A stretch of DNA of 64,000 bases, from the NCBI GenBank assembly GCA_010909165.1, contig MU008210.1, positions 1 through 64,000 of the forward strand, given 5' to 3'. The notes under the pieces were generated by a model. That model searched no databases and was not told where the DNA came from. It worked only from the letters and a program-made list of their open reading frames with translations. Of the stretch, positions 11,202 through 22,016 are shown in pieces (positions within the stretch are counted from its first letter, which is position 1; each line of letters begins with the position of its first letter). A program made the translations under genes and the position numbers. The DNA comes from Anthoceros angustus (lineage: Eukaryota; Streptophyta; Anthocerotopsida; Anthocerotales; Anthocerotaceae).

Positions 11202-12448
11202 ACATGTGGCAAATTACTTTGCCTTCCCCTCAAACTTGGTGGTGGTCCCCAATAATCGGGCCTTTGCCTCTGCAAGCCTATCAACGGCTGCAGCAACCTC
11301 AAGCTACTTCCTTGGCTTAATTGCCTTCACCCTCTACTCCTCATTCTCCAACAAATTGCCTCAAGATCTTGACAATTCTCTTCCACTTCACTTCAATTCT
11401 CTCTTCGCTCCTCTAGTTTTGCTCTAGTTTGATCCTTTTGATCCAAAAGTAGGAGTGCCCAAACTTTCATATTCCACATACTCCCCACCTCACTTGTTTG
11501 CGTCCCCAAACAACCTACCATTGTAGATACTCCATCGCCTTCCGCCATTCATCGTAGTGACAAGTGGTTGTCATGTTAGATTCCTAGCTACGTACACTTT
11601 CCGTGAAAATACAAAACATCACTTCCTTGGAAACACAACCTCTCCATCTCATTGTCTGCATGTTGTGGAAGGACATCTTCCAAATTCCAAGACCTCGAGC
11701 TCCTAAATGTGCCATGAATGCTCCCAAGCCTCCCACCAAATTTCCACATAATCCTTCACAACTTCAAAGCTTGCAATTCCTCTCTTCAAGGCTTTGGTCA
11801 TCACTCCTTCCTCAAGATGTCCACTTCAATCCGCAATTCCTCCTCAAATTCTTCCAACTTCCTTCAAGTGACTCTCTCCCCACCTCGTTCCTTCTTTGTC
11901 TTCCATCTCCAATCGCTCATATCAAGACAAAGCAAAGCCTCAAGATGCAACTTGAAGCAACCTCCTTGAGATAGCTCCTCCACTTGACTCCTCCTTGCAA
12001 CATAGGCAACCCCATCTTGAGCACGGTACCAACCCGTCTGCGCCACAAGAACACTCCTGGACAATAAATTGGAAGCACTCGCCCGCTCTTCAATGGCCTT
12101 AGACATCTCCCGGTGAATAGCTACACACAACGCGTCAATTACTTCCTCCTTGATGCCAAAAGAAGCATCCAAGCCCTCCAAGCTCGAATTCAAGTTCTTC
12201 CTCTCAACCACACCCGTGAGAAACAGCTCCTTGAGCATGTCCCCTCGGTGGGCCCCCTTCCTCAAAGTAAAGCCCCTCGGCTCACCTAGCCTCCATAAAC
12301 TATCCATTGGTCAAGAGCACGACCTCCACTTCCTCCTAGACATCATCCTCATGAAATCTTGGGCGGAAGCAACAACATATGCCCACTCTCAAGCTCTTTC
12401 TTCTAACCAACGCCCCACAGCGAATAGCCTCTCATGCTCGCATTCTTA
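10992..12448 (-). repeat. Tandem unit A of a triplicated block
   Basis: First copy of a direct repeat with a period of 1,457 bases. It begins GCTCACCTCAACATGAGC at 10,992 and ends at the same word at 12,449. It contains the charged helical segment, a TTCCACATACTCCCC stretch shared with the post-integrase tail at 26.16 kb, and the MLKELFLTGVVER segment. The copies are close to identical outside short indels, which suggests recent duplication. Confidence 0.8.
11864..12307 (-). CDS. Extra-ORF segment with IHREMSKAIEERASAS motif, copy 1
   Basis: Minus-strand frame of about 147 codons with MLKELFLTGVVERKN, GLDASFGIKEEVIDAL and IHREMSKAIEERASAS, then a basic tail with RRSQVEELSQ. The predicted fold is alpha-helical. 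It occurs three times in tandem (here, 13,375-13,749 and 14,399-14,722), each with its own small indels. The conserved amino-acid words across copies argue for real coding ancestry. It lies between the PBS-proximal region and the post-pol type sequences, where gag and pol would be expected, so it may be a replacement ORF of this pol-less subfamily. No family recognised. Confidence 0.45.
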   Translation of the reverse strand: MDSLWRLGEPRGFTLRKGAHRGDMLKELFLTGVVERKNLNSSLEGLDASFGIKEEVIDALCVAIHREMSKAIEERASASNLLSRSVLVAQTGWYRAQDGVAYVARRSQVEELSQGGCFKLHLEALLCLDMSDWRWKTKKERGGERVT

Positions 12449-13954
12449 GCTCACCTCAACATGAGCTCCTCGCTCCCATCCTTGCACCAATTCTGCTCCT
12501 CTCGCATGTTGAGCTCCCAACCTAGAGCCCCAGCAGATCCTGAATTCCACCATTACGGGCACTTGGCCCATCTTCCAGCAACCCTTGCCACATCTCTACC
12601 TAGCAGTCCTCCTTGCAAAATCTCAAAGCACACGCCCATGTCTCACTTCTTCCACACATGTGGCAAATTACTTTGCCTTCCCCTCAAACTTGGTGGTGGT
12701 CCCCAATAATCAGCCTTTGCCTCTGCAAGCCTATCAACAGCTGCTTGCAGCAACCTCAAGCTACTTCCTTGGCTTAATTGCCTTCACCTCTACTCCTCAT
12801 TCTCCAACAAATTGCCTCAAGATCTTGACAATTCTCTTCCACTTCACTTCAATTCTCCGTTCCCATTTCTGCTCTAGTTTTGCTCTAGTTTGATCCTTTT
12901 GATCCAAAAGTAGGAGTGCCCAAACTTTCATATTCCACATACTCCCCACCTCACTTGTTTGCGTCCCGCAAACAACCTACCATTGTAGATACTCCATCGC
13001 CTTCCACCATTCATCGTAGTGACAAGTGGTGTCATGTTAGATTCCTAGCTACACTTTCCGTGAAAATACAAAACATCACTTCCTTGTGAAACACAACCTC
13101 TCCATCTCATTTATCTGCATGTTGTGGAAGGACATCTTCCAAATTCAAGACCTCGAGCTCTAAATGTGCCATGAATGCTCCCAAGCCTCCCACCAAATTT
13201 CCACATAATCCTTCAGCAACTTCAAAGCTTGCAATTCCTCTCTTCAAGGCTTTGGTCATCACTCCTTCCTCAAGATGTCCACTTCAATCCGCAATTCCTC
13301 CTCAAATTCTTCCAACTTCCTTCAAGTGACTCTCTCCCCACCTCGTTCCTTCTTTGTCTTCCATCTCCAATCGCTCATATCAAGACAAAGCAAAGCCTCA
13401 AGATGCAACTTGAAGCAACCTCCTTGAGATAGCTCCTCCACTTGACTCCTCCTTGCAACATAGGCAACCCCATCTTGAGCACGGTACCAACCCGTCTCTG
13501 CGCCACAAGAACACTCCTGGACAATAAATTGGAAGCACTCGCCCGCTCTTCAATGGCCTTAGACATCTCCCGGTGAATAGCTACACACAACGCGTCAATT
13601 ACTTCCTCCTTGATGCCAAAAGAAGCATCCAAGCCCTCCAAGCTCGAATTCAAGTTCTTCCTCTCAACCACACCCGTGAGAAACAGCTCCTTGAGCATGT
13701 CCCATACAGTGGGCCCCTCTTTCTCAAAGTAAAGCCCCTCGGCTATCACCTAGCCTCCATAAACTATCCATTGGTCAAGAGCACGACCTCCACTTCCTCC
13801 TAGACATCATCCTCCTGAAATCTTGGGCAGAAGCAACAACATCTGCCCACTCTCAAGCTCTTTCTTCTAACCAACGCCCCGCAGCAGCAATAGCCTGCTC
13901 TCATGCTCGCGTTCTTAGCTCAGCCTCCAAATCCCTGAAATTACTAACCGGCTC
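12449..13954 (-). repeat. Tandem unit B of a triplicated block
   Basis: Second copy of unit A. Its start is the join ATTCTTAGCTCACCTCAAC at about 12,443. It carries a further copy of the IHREMSKAIEERASAS frame (13,375-13,749). Its last bases run on past the end of unit A into CTCCAAATCCCTGAAATTAC, sequence also found at 15,035. Confidence 0.8.
13375..13749 (-). CDS. Extra-ORF segment with IHREMSKAIEERASAS motif, copy 2
   Basis: Copy of the 11,864-12,307 frame, about 124 codons open, with WDMLKELFLTGVVER at the start. It reads further upstream in this copy (EKEGPTVWDML) because a short indel differs. The carboxyl side shifts frame after VAQRR. Confidence 0.4.
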   Translation of the reverse strand: MIAEGLYFEKEGPTVWDMLKELFLTGVVERKNLNSSLEGLDASFGIKEEVIDALCVAIHREMSKAIEERASASNLLSRSVLVAQRRVGTVLKMGLPMLQGGVKWRSYLKEVASSCILRLCFVLI

Positions 13955-15060
13955 GACAATTCTCTTCCACTTCACTTCAATTCTCTCCTCGCTTCTGCTC
14001 TAGTTTTGCTCTAGTTTGATCCTTTTGATCCAAAAGTAGGAGTGCCCAAACTTTCATATTCCACATACTCCCCACCTCACTTGTTTGCGTCCCGCAAACA
14101 ACCTACCATTGTAGATACTCCATCGCCTTCCACCATTCATCGTGTGACAAGTGGGTCATGTTAGATTCTAGCTACGTACACTTTCCGTGAAAATACAAAA
14201 CATCACTTCCTTGCGAAACACAACCTCTCCATCTCATTTATCTGCATGTTGTGGAAGGACATCTTCCAAATTCAAGACCTCGAGCTCCTAAATGTGCCAT
14301 GAATGCTCCCAAGCCTCCCACCAAATTTCCACATAATCCTTCAGCAACTTCAAAAGCTTGCAATTCCTCTCTTCAAGGCTTTGGTCATCACTCCTTCCTC
14401 AAGATGTCCACTTCAATCCATAATTCCTCCTCAAATTCTTCCAACTTCCTTCAAGTGACTCTCTCCCCACCTCGTTCCTTTGTCTTCCATCTCCAATGCT
14501 CATATCAAGACAAAGCAAAGCCTCAAGATGCAACTTGAAGCAACCTCCTTGAGATAGCTCCTCCACTTGACTCCTCCTTGCAACATAGGCAACCCCATCT
14601 TGAGCACGGTACCAACCCGTCACGCATACAACAAGAACACTCCTGCGTAAATTGGAAGCACTCGCCCGCTCTTCAATGGCCTTAGACATCTCCCGGTGAA
14701 TAGCTACACGCTCAAGCGTCAATTACTTCCTCCTTGATGCCAAAAGAAGCATCCAAGCCTCAAGCTCGAATTCAAGTTCTCCTCTCAACCACCACGGTCG
14801 CAACAGCGTACCTTGAGCATGTCCCCTCGGTGGGCCCCTTCCTCAAAGTAAAGCCCCTCGGCTATCACCTAGCCTCCATAAACTATCCATTGGTCAAGAG
14901 CACGACCTCCACTTCCTCCTAGACATCATCCTCATGAAATCTTGGCGGAAGCAACAACATATGCCACTCTCAAGCTCTTTCTTCTAACCAACGCCCCACA
15001 GCAATAGCCGCTCTCATGCTCGCATTCTTAGCTCGACCTCCAAATCCCTCGGAAATTACT
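13955..15060 (-). repeat. Tandem unit C of a triplicated block (partial)
   Basis: Begins GACAATTCTCTTCCACTTC, which in unit B is at 12,827, so the period here is 1,128 bases and the first part of the unit is missing. It contains the third IHREMSKAIEERASAS frame (14,399-14,722), which is the most eroded copy. Join at about 13,954. Confidence 0.75.
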
Positions 15061-15382
15061 AACCTGGCTCAATTCTTGACCCTCACCCTCGATTGACTCC
15101 TCGACAACCTCCTTCCTCTTGTTGTCCGTGAGCACATCCTTCTCCTGCTCTTAGAAACTACCTCTTCTTCCTCAAGAACCCTTGAAGATGTTAGCACATG
15201 TAGCTTCCTCCATGAGCTCTCTCCTCGCTTCTTCCTCTACACGTCATGCAACTCTCACACCACTTGCAAAAATCAGCGGGCGATCTCCTCTCTATGCCTG
15301 CAATAAAACTTCTTCTTCTCATCCCCGATTAGAGATTCTCAACAATGTTCATGCCTCTTCCACTCTCGACCCAAAGCAAAGA
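15061..15382 (-). pseudogene. PBS-proximal leader and gag amino end (subfamily 1)
   Basis: Sequence immediately inside the PBS. On the minus strand it encodes words shared with 52,182-52,448, such as EEATCANI/LHVLTSS around a run of Glu and then SKSRRRMCSRTTRGRR. Both copies precede gag-like sequence. No open frame spans it here. Confidence 0.4.
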
Positions 15383-15397
15383 GTCCCGACAGCGCCA
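15383..15397 (-). promoter_or_regulatory. Primer-binding site of LTR D element
   Basis: Reads TGGCGCTGTCGGGAC on the minus strand, four bases inside the LTR D end. Same type as the site at 53,471-53,488 but shorter in the middle. Confidence 0.75.
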
Positions 15398-15401
15398 AAA
15401 A

Positions 15402-16662
15402 TGTGGGAGGAAAACCCGGGGCTTAGATTCACCCTCTAGTGGCCACACTTATCCCACTGTCGCTAAGTACAATAGGTTTCGTCCCATGAGACTCTTGTTT
15501 GTCGGTCACCCATCCAAGGCACAAACCACCGCCTCTTCACACCCCAAGCTCCCTCACACAGTGGAGCAACTTCACTCCCCACACAGCCACGCCTCACCAT
15601 GCTCCGTCAATCACCGCTTCTAGACCTACAACGACACCCTACGATTAGGTCCACACCCCACGGCGGTAGGTCGGCCTACGCCGTGGGACCCCCTCGTTGC
15701 AACGCGACTTCACCACCCGTGATCGTCCACTATTCCTTTCCCATCGCCTTCCCACAATTGGCACACCCTCAACCACCAACTCTAACAGCGGCTCCCGCCT
15801 TTGCTCGGCCGGATCACCTCACTGGACCTACGACATCCTACGGTCGTGGGTCCCACCCTATGGTAGGTCCACCGTCTCGCACGCGTAGGGACCCCCTACA
15901 GGCGCGACTTCTCCACCCGTGATTTTGAGACCTTAGCCCGGCTTCCGGTCTCGGTTTGGTGCGGTTGGGACCCCTCCCTTAGGCTCGACTTGGGCCTTCT
16001 TCTTACTCCTAATCTCTACCTACTCCTCTACTCAACATTCAGCTCCACATTCTCCTCAACACTCACCTCAACTCAACTCCTCATCCTCCTAATCTAACCT
16101 TACTTCAAGCTCACTGGCCCTAGCTCGCCCTTCAGCTGGCACAGTGCGCCTACAAGCCAACAAGTTCTTCCTTGGGCGGTTGCTATGAGTTTGCAGACAG
16201 GAACCGAGTCTTTCCTGTAGTCTACCCTCAAGCCGAGTTCCTTGGGCATCGCCACACACCCAAAGCAAAGCAATTTCCACAACCATTCACAAGGAGCAAC
16301 TGCGGGCGCCCGCAGGAGCGAGCTCTCCAAGCACTCCGAGTCAAACTCCCTCTCTACCCGGGCCTTCGTTAGCTTGCGGTAGCACGAACTTCCTTCACAA
16401 GGAGCAAAGGACTCGCGGTGGGGCGCAAGACCGATAATTTTACTTCACAAGCTCCCTCCTTTTATAGGGAGGTCCTCACATGACCTCCCACAGCGCGCCC
16501 TCAGCCTGCCTCACTCCTTATTTTAGTGTATCCTCGATTTTAAGTTCGACATCCAAGCATCTTGGGTGAAATTCTATTCTAGCAACTTCACCTATGTGAG
16601 CCTTAATGGCTCTGTCAACATTCCTATCTAGCTAGTCAACACACCCTCTGGGTTGACAAGCA
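15402..16662 (-). repeat. LTR D
   Basis: About 1.26 kb, from TGTGGGAGG at 15,402 to GACAAGCA at 16,662. Its GGCTTAGATTCACCC and GTCGCTAAGTACAATAGG words place it with LTR C, so C and D are the natural pair of one pol-less element of about 10.3 kb. The minus-strand TATA box CCCTATAAAA is at 16,461-16,470. The PPT lies just beyond the end (near 16,671-16,680). It is also the left border of the next internal region, so it is shared by two elements. Confidence 0.85.
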
Positions 16663-18132
16663 TTAATGCTGTCCTCCTCTAAAGAAAAGTCTCCCCAAGC
16701 AATGAGCCCACGCTCCAAGCTACCACCAACCTCTTCAATTACCTCTAGATCGTCGCCTGGTGATCCTACGGATGTAGGGCCACCCTCTACACCTCCTACG
16801 GACGTAGGGTCAACTTCTTATGGCCCTACCGCCTCCACGCTCTCCACTGCAAGAAGGTCTCCCGTGAGCGGATCTTGCTCCATGCCTTCCTCTTCCTCCT
16901 CCGAGTCATCCTCTACGGCCTTCCATATACAGCCGGATGTGTTGGGCTCTTCCCTGGCTCCCTAGCAACCAACTTGCCCTTCTTAGGTGCGGCTTTCACC
17001 ATCTTGTACCTTCAAAATAAGCGCACAAACAAGACAAGCTTGGGCACGCCCATGCTCGTTTCCACCTAGTTGTCACCTCGGTGCCTACACACAATTGAGA
17101 TTTCTTCACCATACAAGATCCACCAGAGAGCAACTTGCCCTTCTTAGGTGCAGCGCTTTCACCATCTTGTACCTTCAAAATAAGCGCACAAACAAGACAA
17201 GCAGCTTGCCCACATGCTCGTTTCCACCTAGTTGTCACCTCGGTGCCTACACACAATTGCGAGATTTCTTCACTCGCCACACAAGATCCACCAAGAGAGC
17301 AACTTCAGCCCTTTTCCACTTACTTCCTCTTCACTCCACAGTCCCACCTAGCTCAAACTTGATGTCCTCACAACATACACCTCCTTATGTCCAAATCCCT
17401 CACTTGCAAGGTCCTAGGCACACAAAAATTCAGCGCCCTTGCTCTCTTCACGTGCTTCAAATCCCTTCACACACAACTCCTTATGCACGCACACCTCCTT
17501 CTCCTTGCACACACACGGGCTCGCGTTCCCACCAAGTCCTTGCTCTAGCTTTCCTGCATGCACAAGCTCTTCCTGCAATTCCTCGCACTTCCTAGGTGCC
17601 TCCCTACACCTGCCAGCACCAGTCCTTGCTCTAGCTTTCCTGCATGCACAAGCTCTTATGATTCCTCGCACTTCCTAGGTGCCTCCCTACACACCCGCTT
17701 GCATGGCCACCCCTACTACCTACCCCACATATTTATGTGCTATTATTCCTAATATATCCTATTTATCCACAACCTTGCCTATAGCCTCTTTAGCAACTTC
17801 CTAGGTTTGTACCTTGTATCCAAGTAGGGTGTCGCACCTCCTCCTACGGTGGGAGACCTCACCACTCCCTACGGTGGGAGACACTCTCATCCTACCATCT
17901 ACCTACCTAACTAATGCCCGTGGGAGACCTCACCACTCCCTACACCTACCCCACATCCTACATCTCATCCCCTACTTGTTCCTACCTTGTTCCCTACCTC
18001 GGTGGGGTGTTGCCTTCTTATGGACACGCACCGTCCTACCCATACATGAATACATGAATACATGAATACATACATACATAGAGTGCACCTCCCTTCACCT
18101 CCGTGGTGCACCTCCCTCGTGGTGCACCTCCC
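16663..18132 (-). repeat. Tandem duplication unit E1
   Basis: Counterpart of D1/D2 next to LTR D. It has CCTACGGATGTAGGG dyads (16,765-16,810), the minus-strand VCALILKVQDGESAA block and the GAATACAT microsatellite (18,046-18,080). It holds an internal direct duplication of about 158 bases: an AACTTGCCCTTCTTAGGTGC block at 16,970 and again at 17,129. A CCTAGGTGCCTCCCTACAC word also recurs near 17,590 and 17,680. Confidence 0.7.
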
Positions 18133-19430
18133 TCCTACGGATGTAGGGCCACCTCTACACCTCCTACGGACGTGGGGTCACTTCTTACGCCTCCACGCTC
18201 TCCACTGCAAGAAGGTCTCCCGTGAGCGGATCTTGCTCCATGCCTTCCTCTTCCTCCTCGAGTCATCCTCTACGGCCTTCCATACATCGGATGTGTTGGG
18301 CTCTTCCCTGCTAGCAACCAACTTGCCCTTCTTAGGTGCGGCTTTCACCATCTTGTACCTTCAAAATAAGCGCACAAACAAGACAAGCTTGGGCGCCACA
18401 TGCTCGTTTCCACCTAGTTGTCACCTCGGTCTACACACAATTGAGATTTCTTCACTCGCCACACAAGATCCACCAAGAGAGCAACTTCAGCCCTTTTCCA
18501 CTTACTTCCTCTTCACTCCACGGTCCCACCTAGCTCAAACTTGGTGTCCTCACAACATACCCTCCCAAATCCCTCACTTGCAAGGTTGGGGCACACACAA
18601 AATCAGCGCCCTTGCTCTCTTCACAGTGTGCTTCAAATCCCTTCACACACAACTCCTTATGCACACACCTCCTTCTCCTTGCACACACACGGGCTCCGCG
18701 TTCCACCAAGTCCTTGCTCTAGCTTTCCGTGCATGCACAAGCTCTTTGCAATTCCTCGCACTTCCTAGGTGCCACTCCTACACACCCGCTTGCATGGCCA
18801 CACCTCCTCCCTACACACCCGCTTGCATGGCCACCCTCTTGGGTGATTCCTGCATGGCTTCCTAGGTGCCACTCCCTACACACCCGCTTGCATGGCCACC
18901 TACACTACCTACCCCACATATTTGTGCTATTATTCCTAATATATCCTATTTATCCACAACCTTGCCTGCAGCCTCTTTAGCAACTTCCTAGGTTTGTACC
19001 TTGTATCCAAGTAGGGTTATTACTTCCCACCTCACGTGAGAGACCTCACCACTCCTCGGTGGGAGACACTCTCATCCTACCTATCTACCTACCTAACCAT
19101 GTAGGAGCCCTGCCCACCCCTACATCCTACGCATCTCTGTCCCCTACTTGTTTCCTACCTTGTTCCCTACCTCGGTGGGGTGCCATGCCTCGTCCACTAC
19201 CTACCCCTGCCCATACATGAATACATGAATACATGAATACATACATACATACATGGGTGCACCTCCCTTCACCTCCCCTGGTGCACCTCCCTCCCTCGTG
19301 GTGCACCTCCTCCCTGTAGGGGTGCCATGCCCCTCGTCCACTACCTACCATCTACCTACCCTCGTGGTGCACCTCCCTACACACCCGCTTGCATGGCCAC
19401 ACCTATGCGGCTCGTCCCGGGAGCCCCTCC
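18133..19430 (-). repeat. Tandem duplication unit E2
   Basis: Second copy of E1, joined at the CCTACGGATGTAGGG dyad (period about 1,368). It ends after the GAATACAT microsatellite at 19,215-19,254 and passes into the extra-ORF sequence. The plus-strand open frame of 267 codons at 18,062-18,865 spans this unit but is antisense to the coding found elsewhere and is a compositional shadow. Confidence 0.7.
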
Positions 19431-19474
19431 ATTCTTGTAGGGCCAACTATCACCCTACACCTACCCCAGGGCTC

Positions 19475-19759
19475 TCATGTGACTTGCAAATATAATAAGT
19501 TGAAACACCTCACACAAAGGTGCCCCATCCGTCTTGATCCACCCCTAGGACGCTTAACTCGGGTTCTTACATTCCATTGTCCAACACACCCAATTGGCTT
19601 GTGCATAACACTCATCAAGAATAAAATGAACTTATCCTCGGTGAACTTCTCACGCCTCCACAACATCTCGTACCAACCCTCCTTGCTATCCATTTCTCCT
19701 CGCGGCCACCACGGCCTCCCTTCACTTTGACTTGCAGCCCCCGCAAATTCCGCCGTCAT
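19475..19759 (-). CDS. Extra-ORF segment EGWYEMLWRREKF (subfamily 1)
   Basis: Open minus-strand frame of about 94 codons with EGWYEMLWRREKFTEDKF, MSVMHKPIGCVGQ and a basic stretch RVKRPRGGSRRMGHL. The decayed copy at 10.5-10.8 kb supports this frame. It probably continues from the 19,841-20,185 segment across a frame break. It is part of the long non-pol ORF of the pol-less subfamily. No family recognised. Confidence 0.4.
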   Translation of the reverse strand: MTAEFAGAASQSEGRPWWPRGEMDSKEGWYEMLWRREKFTEDKFILFLMSVMHKPIGCVGQWNVRTRVKRPRGGSRRMGHLCVRCFNLLYLQVT

Positions 19760-19840
19760 GATGCACCCGTTGTGATCCCTTCACCATGTTGCGGCCACAC
19801 CCTTCCTATGGTTTGGCCACACCTCCATCTTGCAGCCCAG

Positions 19841-20185
19841 CTACAAATTCAGCCGTGAGTGCTCTACCACGGCCTTTCCTAGTTCAATACCGCCATCCTC
19901 ACATCGTGACTCCATTGAGCACTTCCATGTGCCTCGGCACCGCCATGGCCTCCTCTTGCAACCCTTGTGGCTGCTCACCCTCAACATGAGCTCCTCGCTC
20001 CCATCCTTGCACCGATTCTCCTCTCTGCATGTTGAGCTCCCAACCGAGCCCCTAGCAGATCCCCACAATTCCACCATTACGGGCACTTGGCCCATCTTCC
20101 AACCCTTGCACACATCTCTACCTAGCAGTCCTCCTTCTTGCAAAATCTCAGCAATATGAGCACGCCCATGTCTCACTTCTTCCAC
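19841..20185 (-). CDS. Extra-ORF segment, charged helical (subfamily 1), second copy
   Basis: Copy of the 10,899-11,201 frame, about 114 codons, starting MEEVRHGRAHIAEILQEGG and ending GKAVVEHSRLNL. It lies inside a single copy of the block that is triplicated at 11.0-15.1 kb. Confidence 0.4.
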   Translation of the reverse strand: MEEVRHGRAHIAEILQEGGLLGRDVCKGWKMGQVPVMVELWGSARGSVGSSTCREENRCKDGSEELMLRVSSHKGCKRRPWRCRGTWKCSMESRCEDGGIELGKAVVEHSRLNL

Positions 20186-20465
20186 ACATGTGGCAAATTA
20201 CTTTGCCTTCCCCTCAAACTTGGTGGTGGTCCCCAATAATCGGCCTTTGCCTGCAAGCCTATCAACAGCTGCTTGTGCAACAACCTCAAGCTACTTCCTT
20301 GGCTTAATTGCCTTCACCTCTACTCCTCATTCTCCAACAAATTGCCTCAAGATCTTGACAATTCTCTTCCACTTCACTTCAATTCTCTCCCGTTCGCTCT
20401 GCTCTAGTTTTGCTCTAGTTTGATCCTTTTTGATCCAAAAAGTAGGAGTGCCCAAACTTTCATAT

Positions 20466-20953
20466 TCCCGATGGCGACACACTAGTGATGGACTCCTGAC
20501 CTTGTCTTGCGGCAATGAGTGTTTGGCTACCTCGGTTGTGCAACTCACCGGTAGTTCCTTCCACTACCGGTGCATTGGTCCTACCTCGCTTCCTGTCCTT
20601 TTGCAGCTTGGTGCCTCATCGCTCCCGCTTATCTTAGTTCCGGACAGGGCCTTCTCCCGTGGTGCCTCTGCTCTGAGGCTGCAACGCTCCCCTTCTCCTG
20701 GTTTGTCTTGCGGCATCCTTAATTTGAGCCATGGCTTCCTGGAAATCGACGGACTTCTCTGAGCCAATCCTCCACAGATCTTGTCCTTATTTCCTCTGCC
20801 GCTTGTCTTCCTCCGATTTGCTTGGCTTGGCCTCCTCCATCAAACAGCCACCACTTCCTCTCGTCGACTTGCACCTTTGAGCCATGTGAGAGCCATGGCA
20901 GCATCTAACAAATCGCAGGCGGATCATTGATGTGATACTCACCCGTCCACTGT
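20466..20953 (-). other. Internal remnant next to LTR E, PBS not found
   Basis: After the conserved subfamily-1 words end at about 20,465, this stretch is unlike the other internal regions. It contains one dyad pair (CCGGTAG...CTACCGG, 20,550-20,572). No primer-binding site is recognisable before LTR E, and no convincing coding is seen. It may be foreign sequence at a recombination join. Confidence 0.35.
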
Positions 20954-22016
20954 TGTGGCGGCGGGAGGCGAGATCCGGGGCTCGAGATGCACCCTCTAGC
21001 GGCCACACTTATCCCTTGTCGTTTCGTGCGTTGGGTTTCGTCCCATGAGACTTGGGCAGTCGAATCTTGAAATCGTCACTACTGCTACACACTACCTCAG
21101 CCTTCTAAACAAGCAAGGCGCCCTCTCACGCTCCTCTCAGCTGCTCGCGCGTCTTGCCCGTAAACTCACCAAACCTCAACCTACAACACCACAATTGCGT
21201 TCGTCTTAACAAAGGTGTCTATCACGGGCGCCGGGGACCGACCCACACCGCAACCGTCCCTACTCCTAAGACACTCTTCTCCACACGGGCGCCCTCTTAC
21301 TTGCAGTTGGGATTCGTCCCTTAGGCACTGTGGCCTTAGTTTTCCTACACTCTAATCCTCCTCACAACTCTCTCAATCAACAACGCCCTCTTCTTCTCTA
21401 CTCATCTACCCTTCCTTCCTCCACAATCTCCTACTCTAACACCAATTGCTGGCTCATTAATTCCAACTCGCCCTTACGGCTGGCACAGGGTCCGTCAGGA
21501 AATTAACGAGTTCTTCCTTGGGCGGTTGCTATGTGGTTTGCAGACGAGAACCTCCGAGTCTTTCCTGCGGTCTACCCTCAAGCCGAGAGTTCCTTGAGCA
21601 TCGCCACACACTCAAAGCAAAACAATTCACACAACCATTCACAAGGGAGGCGGCTAGCGGGCGCTGCAAAACAAGCCCTCCACCCGGCACTCCGCGCGTT
21701 CTCCCTCTCTACCGGACCTGCGTTGGCTTGCGGCGAAATTCACACAAAGTGAAGGACTCGGGAGGATGGGGCGCAAGACACGATAATTTTACTTCACAAG
21801 CTCCCTCCTTTTATAGGGAGGTCCTCACATACTGACCTCCACAGCGCCCTCACAGCCTTACTCCTTATTTTAGTGTATCCTATTGTCGACTTTAAGTTCG
21901 ACATCCAAGCATCTTGGGTAAAATTCTATTCTAGCAAAATTCACCTATGTGAGCCTTAATGGCTCTGTCAACATTCCTATCTAGCTAGTCAACACACCCT
22001 CTTGGGGTGACAAGCA
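20954..22016 (-). repeat. LTR E, 3' LTR of the most complete element
   Basis: About 1.06 kb. Subfamily-2 words: GATCCGGGGCTCGAGATGC near the start and TTGGGTTTCGTCCCATGAG. The minus-strand TATA box is at 21,808-21,817, and the GACAAGCA end is at 22,016. The pyrimidine run TCCTCCTCT (22,025-22,033) just beyond is the minus-strand PPT. The start is blurred by indels (TGTTGTGGCGGCGGGAGG). It pairs with LTR F by sequence type. Confidence 0.8.

Noticed and set aside
18062-18865. Plus-strand open frame of 267 codons
   Set aside because: It is antisense to coding words conserved among copies, very rich in Pro, Ser, Thr and His, and spans repeat junctions. It is a composition effect of pyrimidine-rich sequence.
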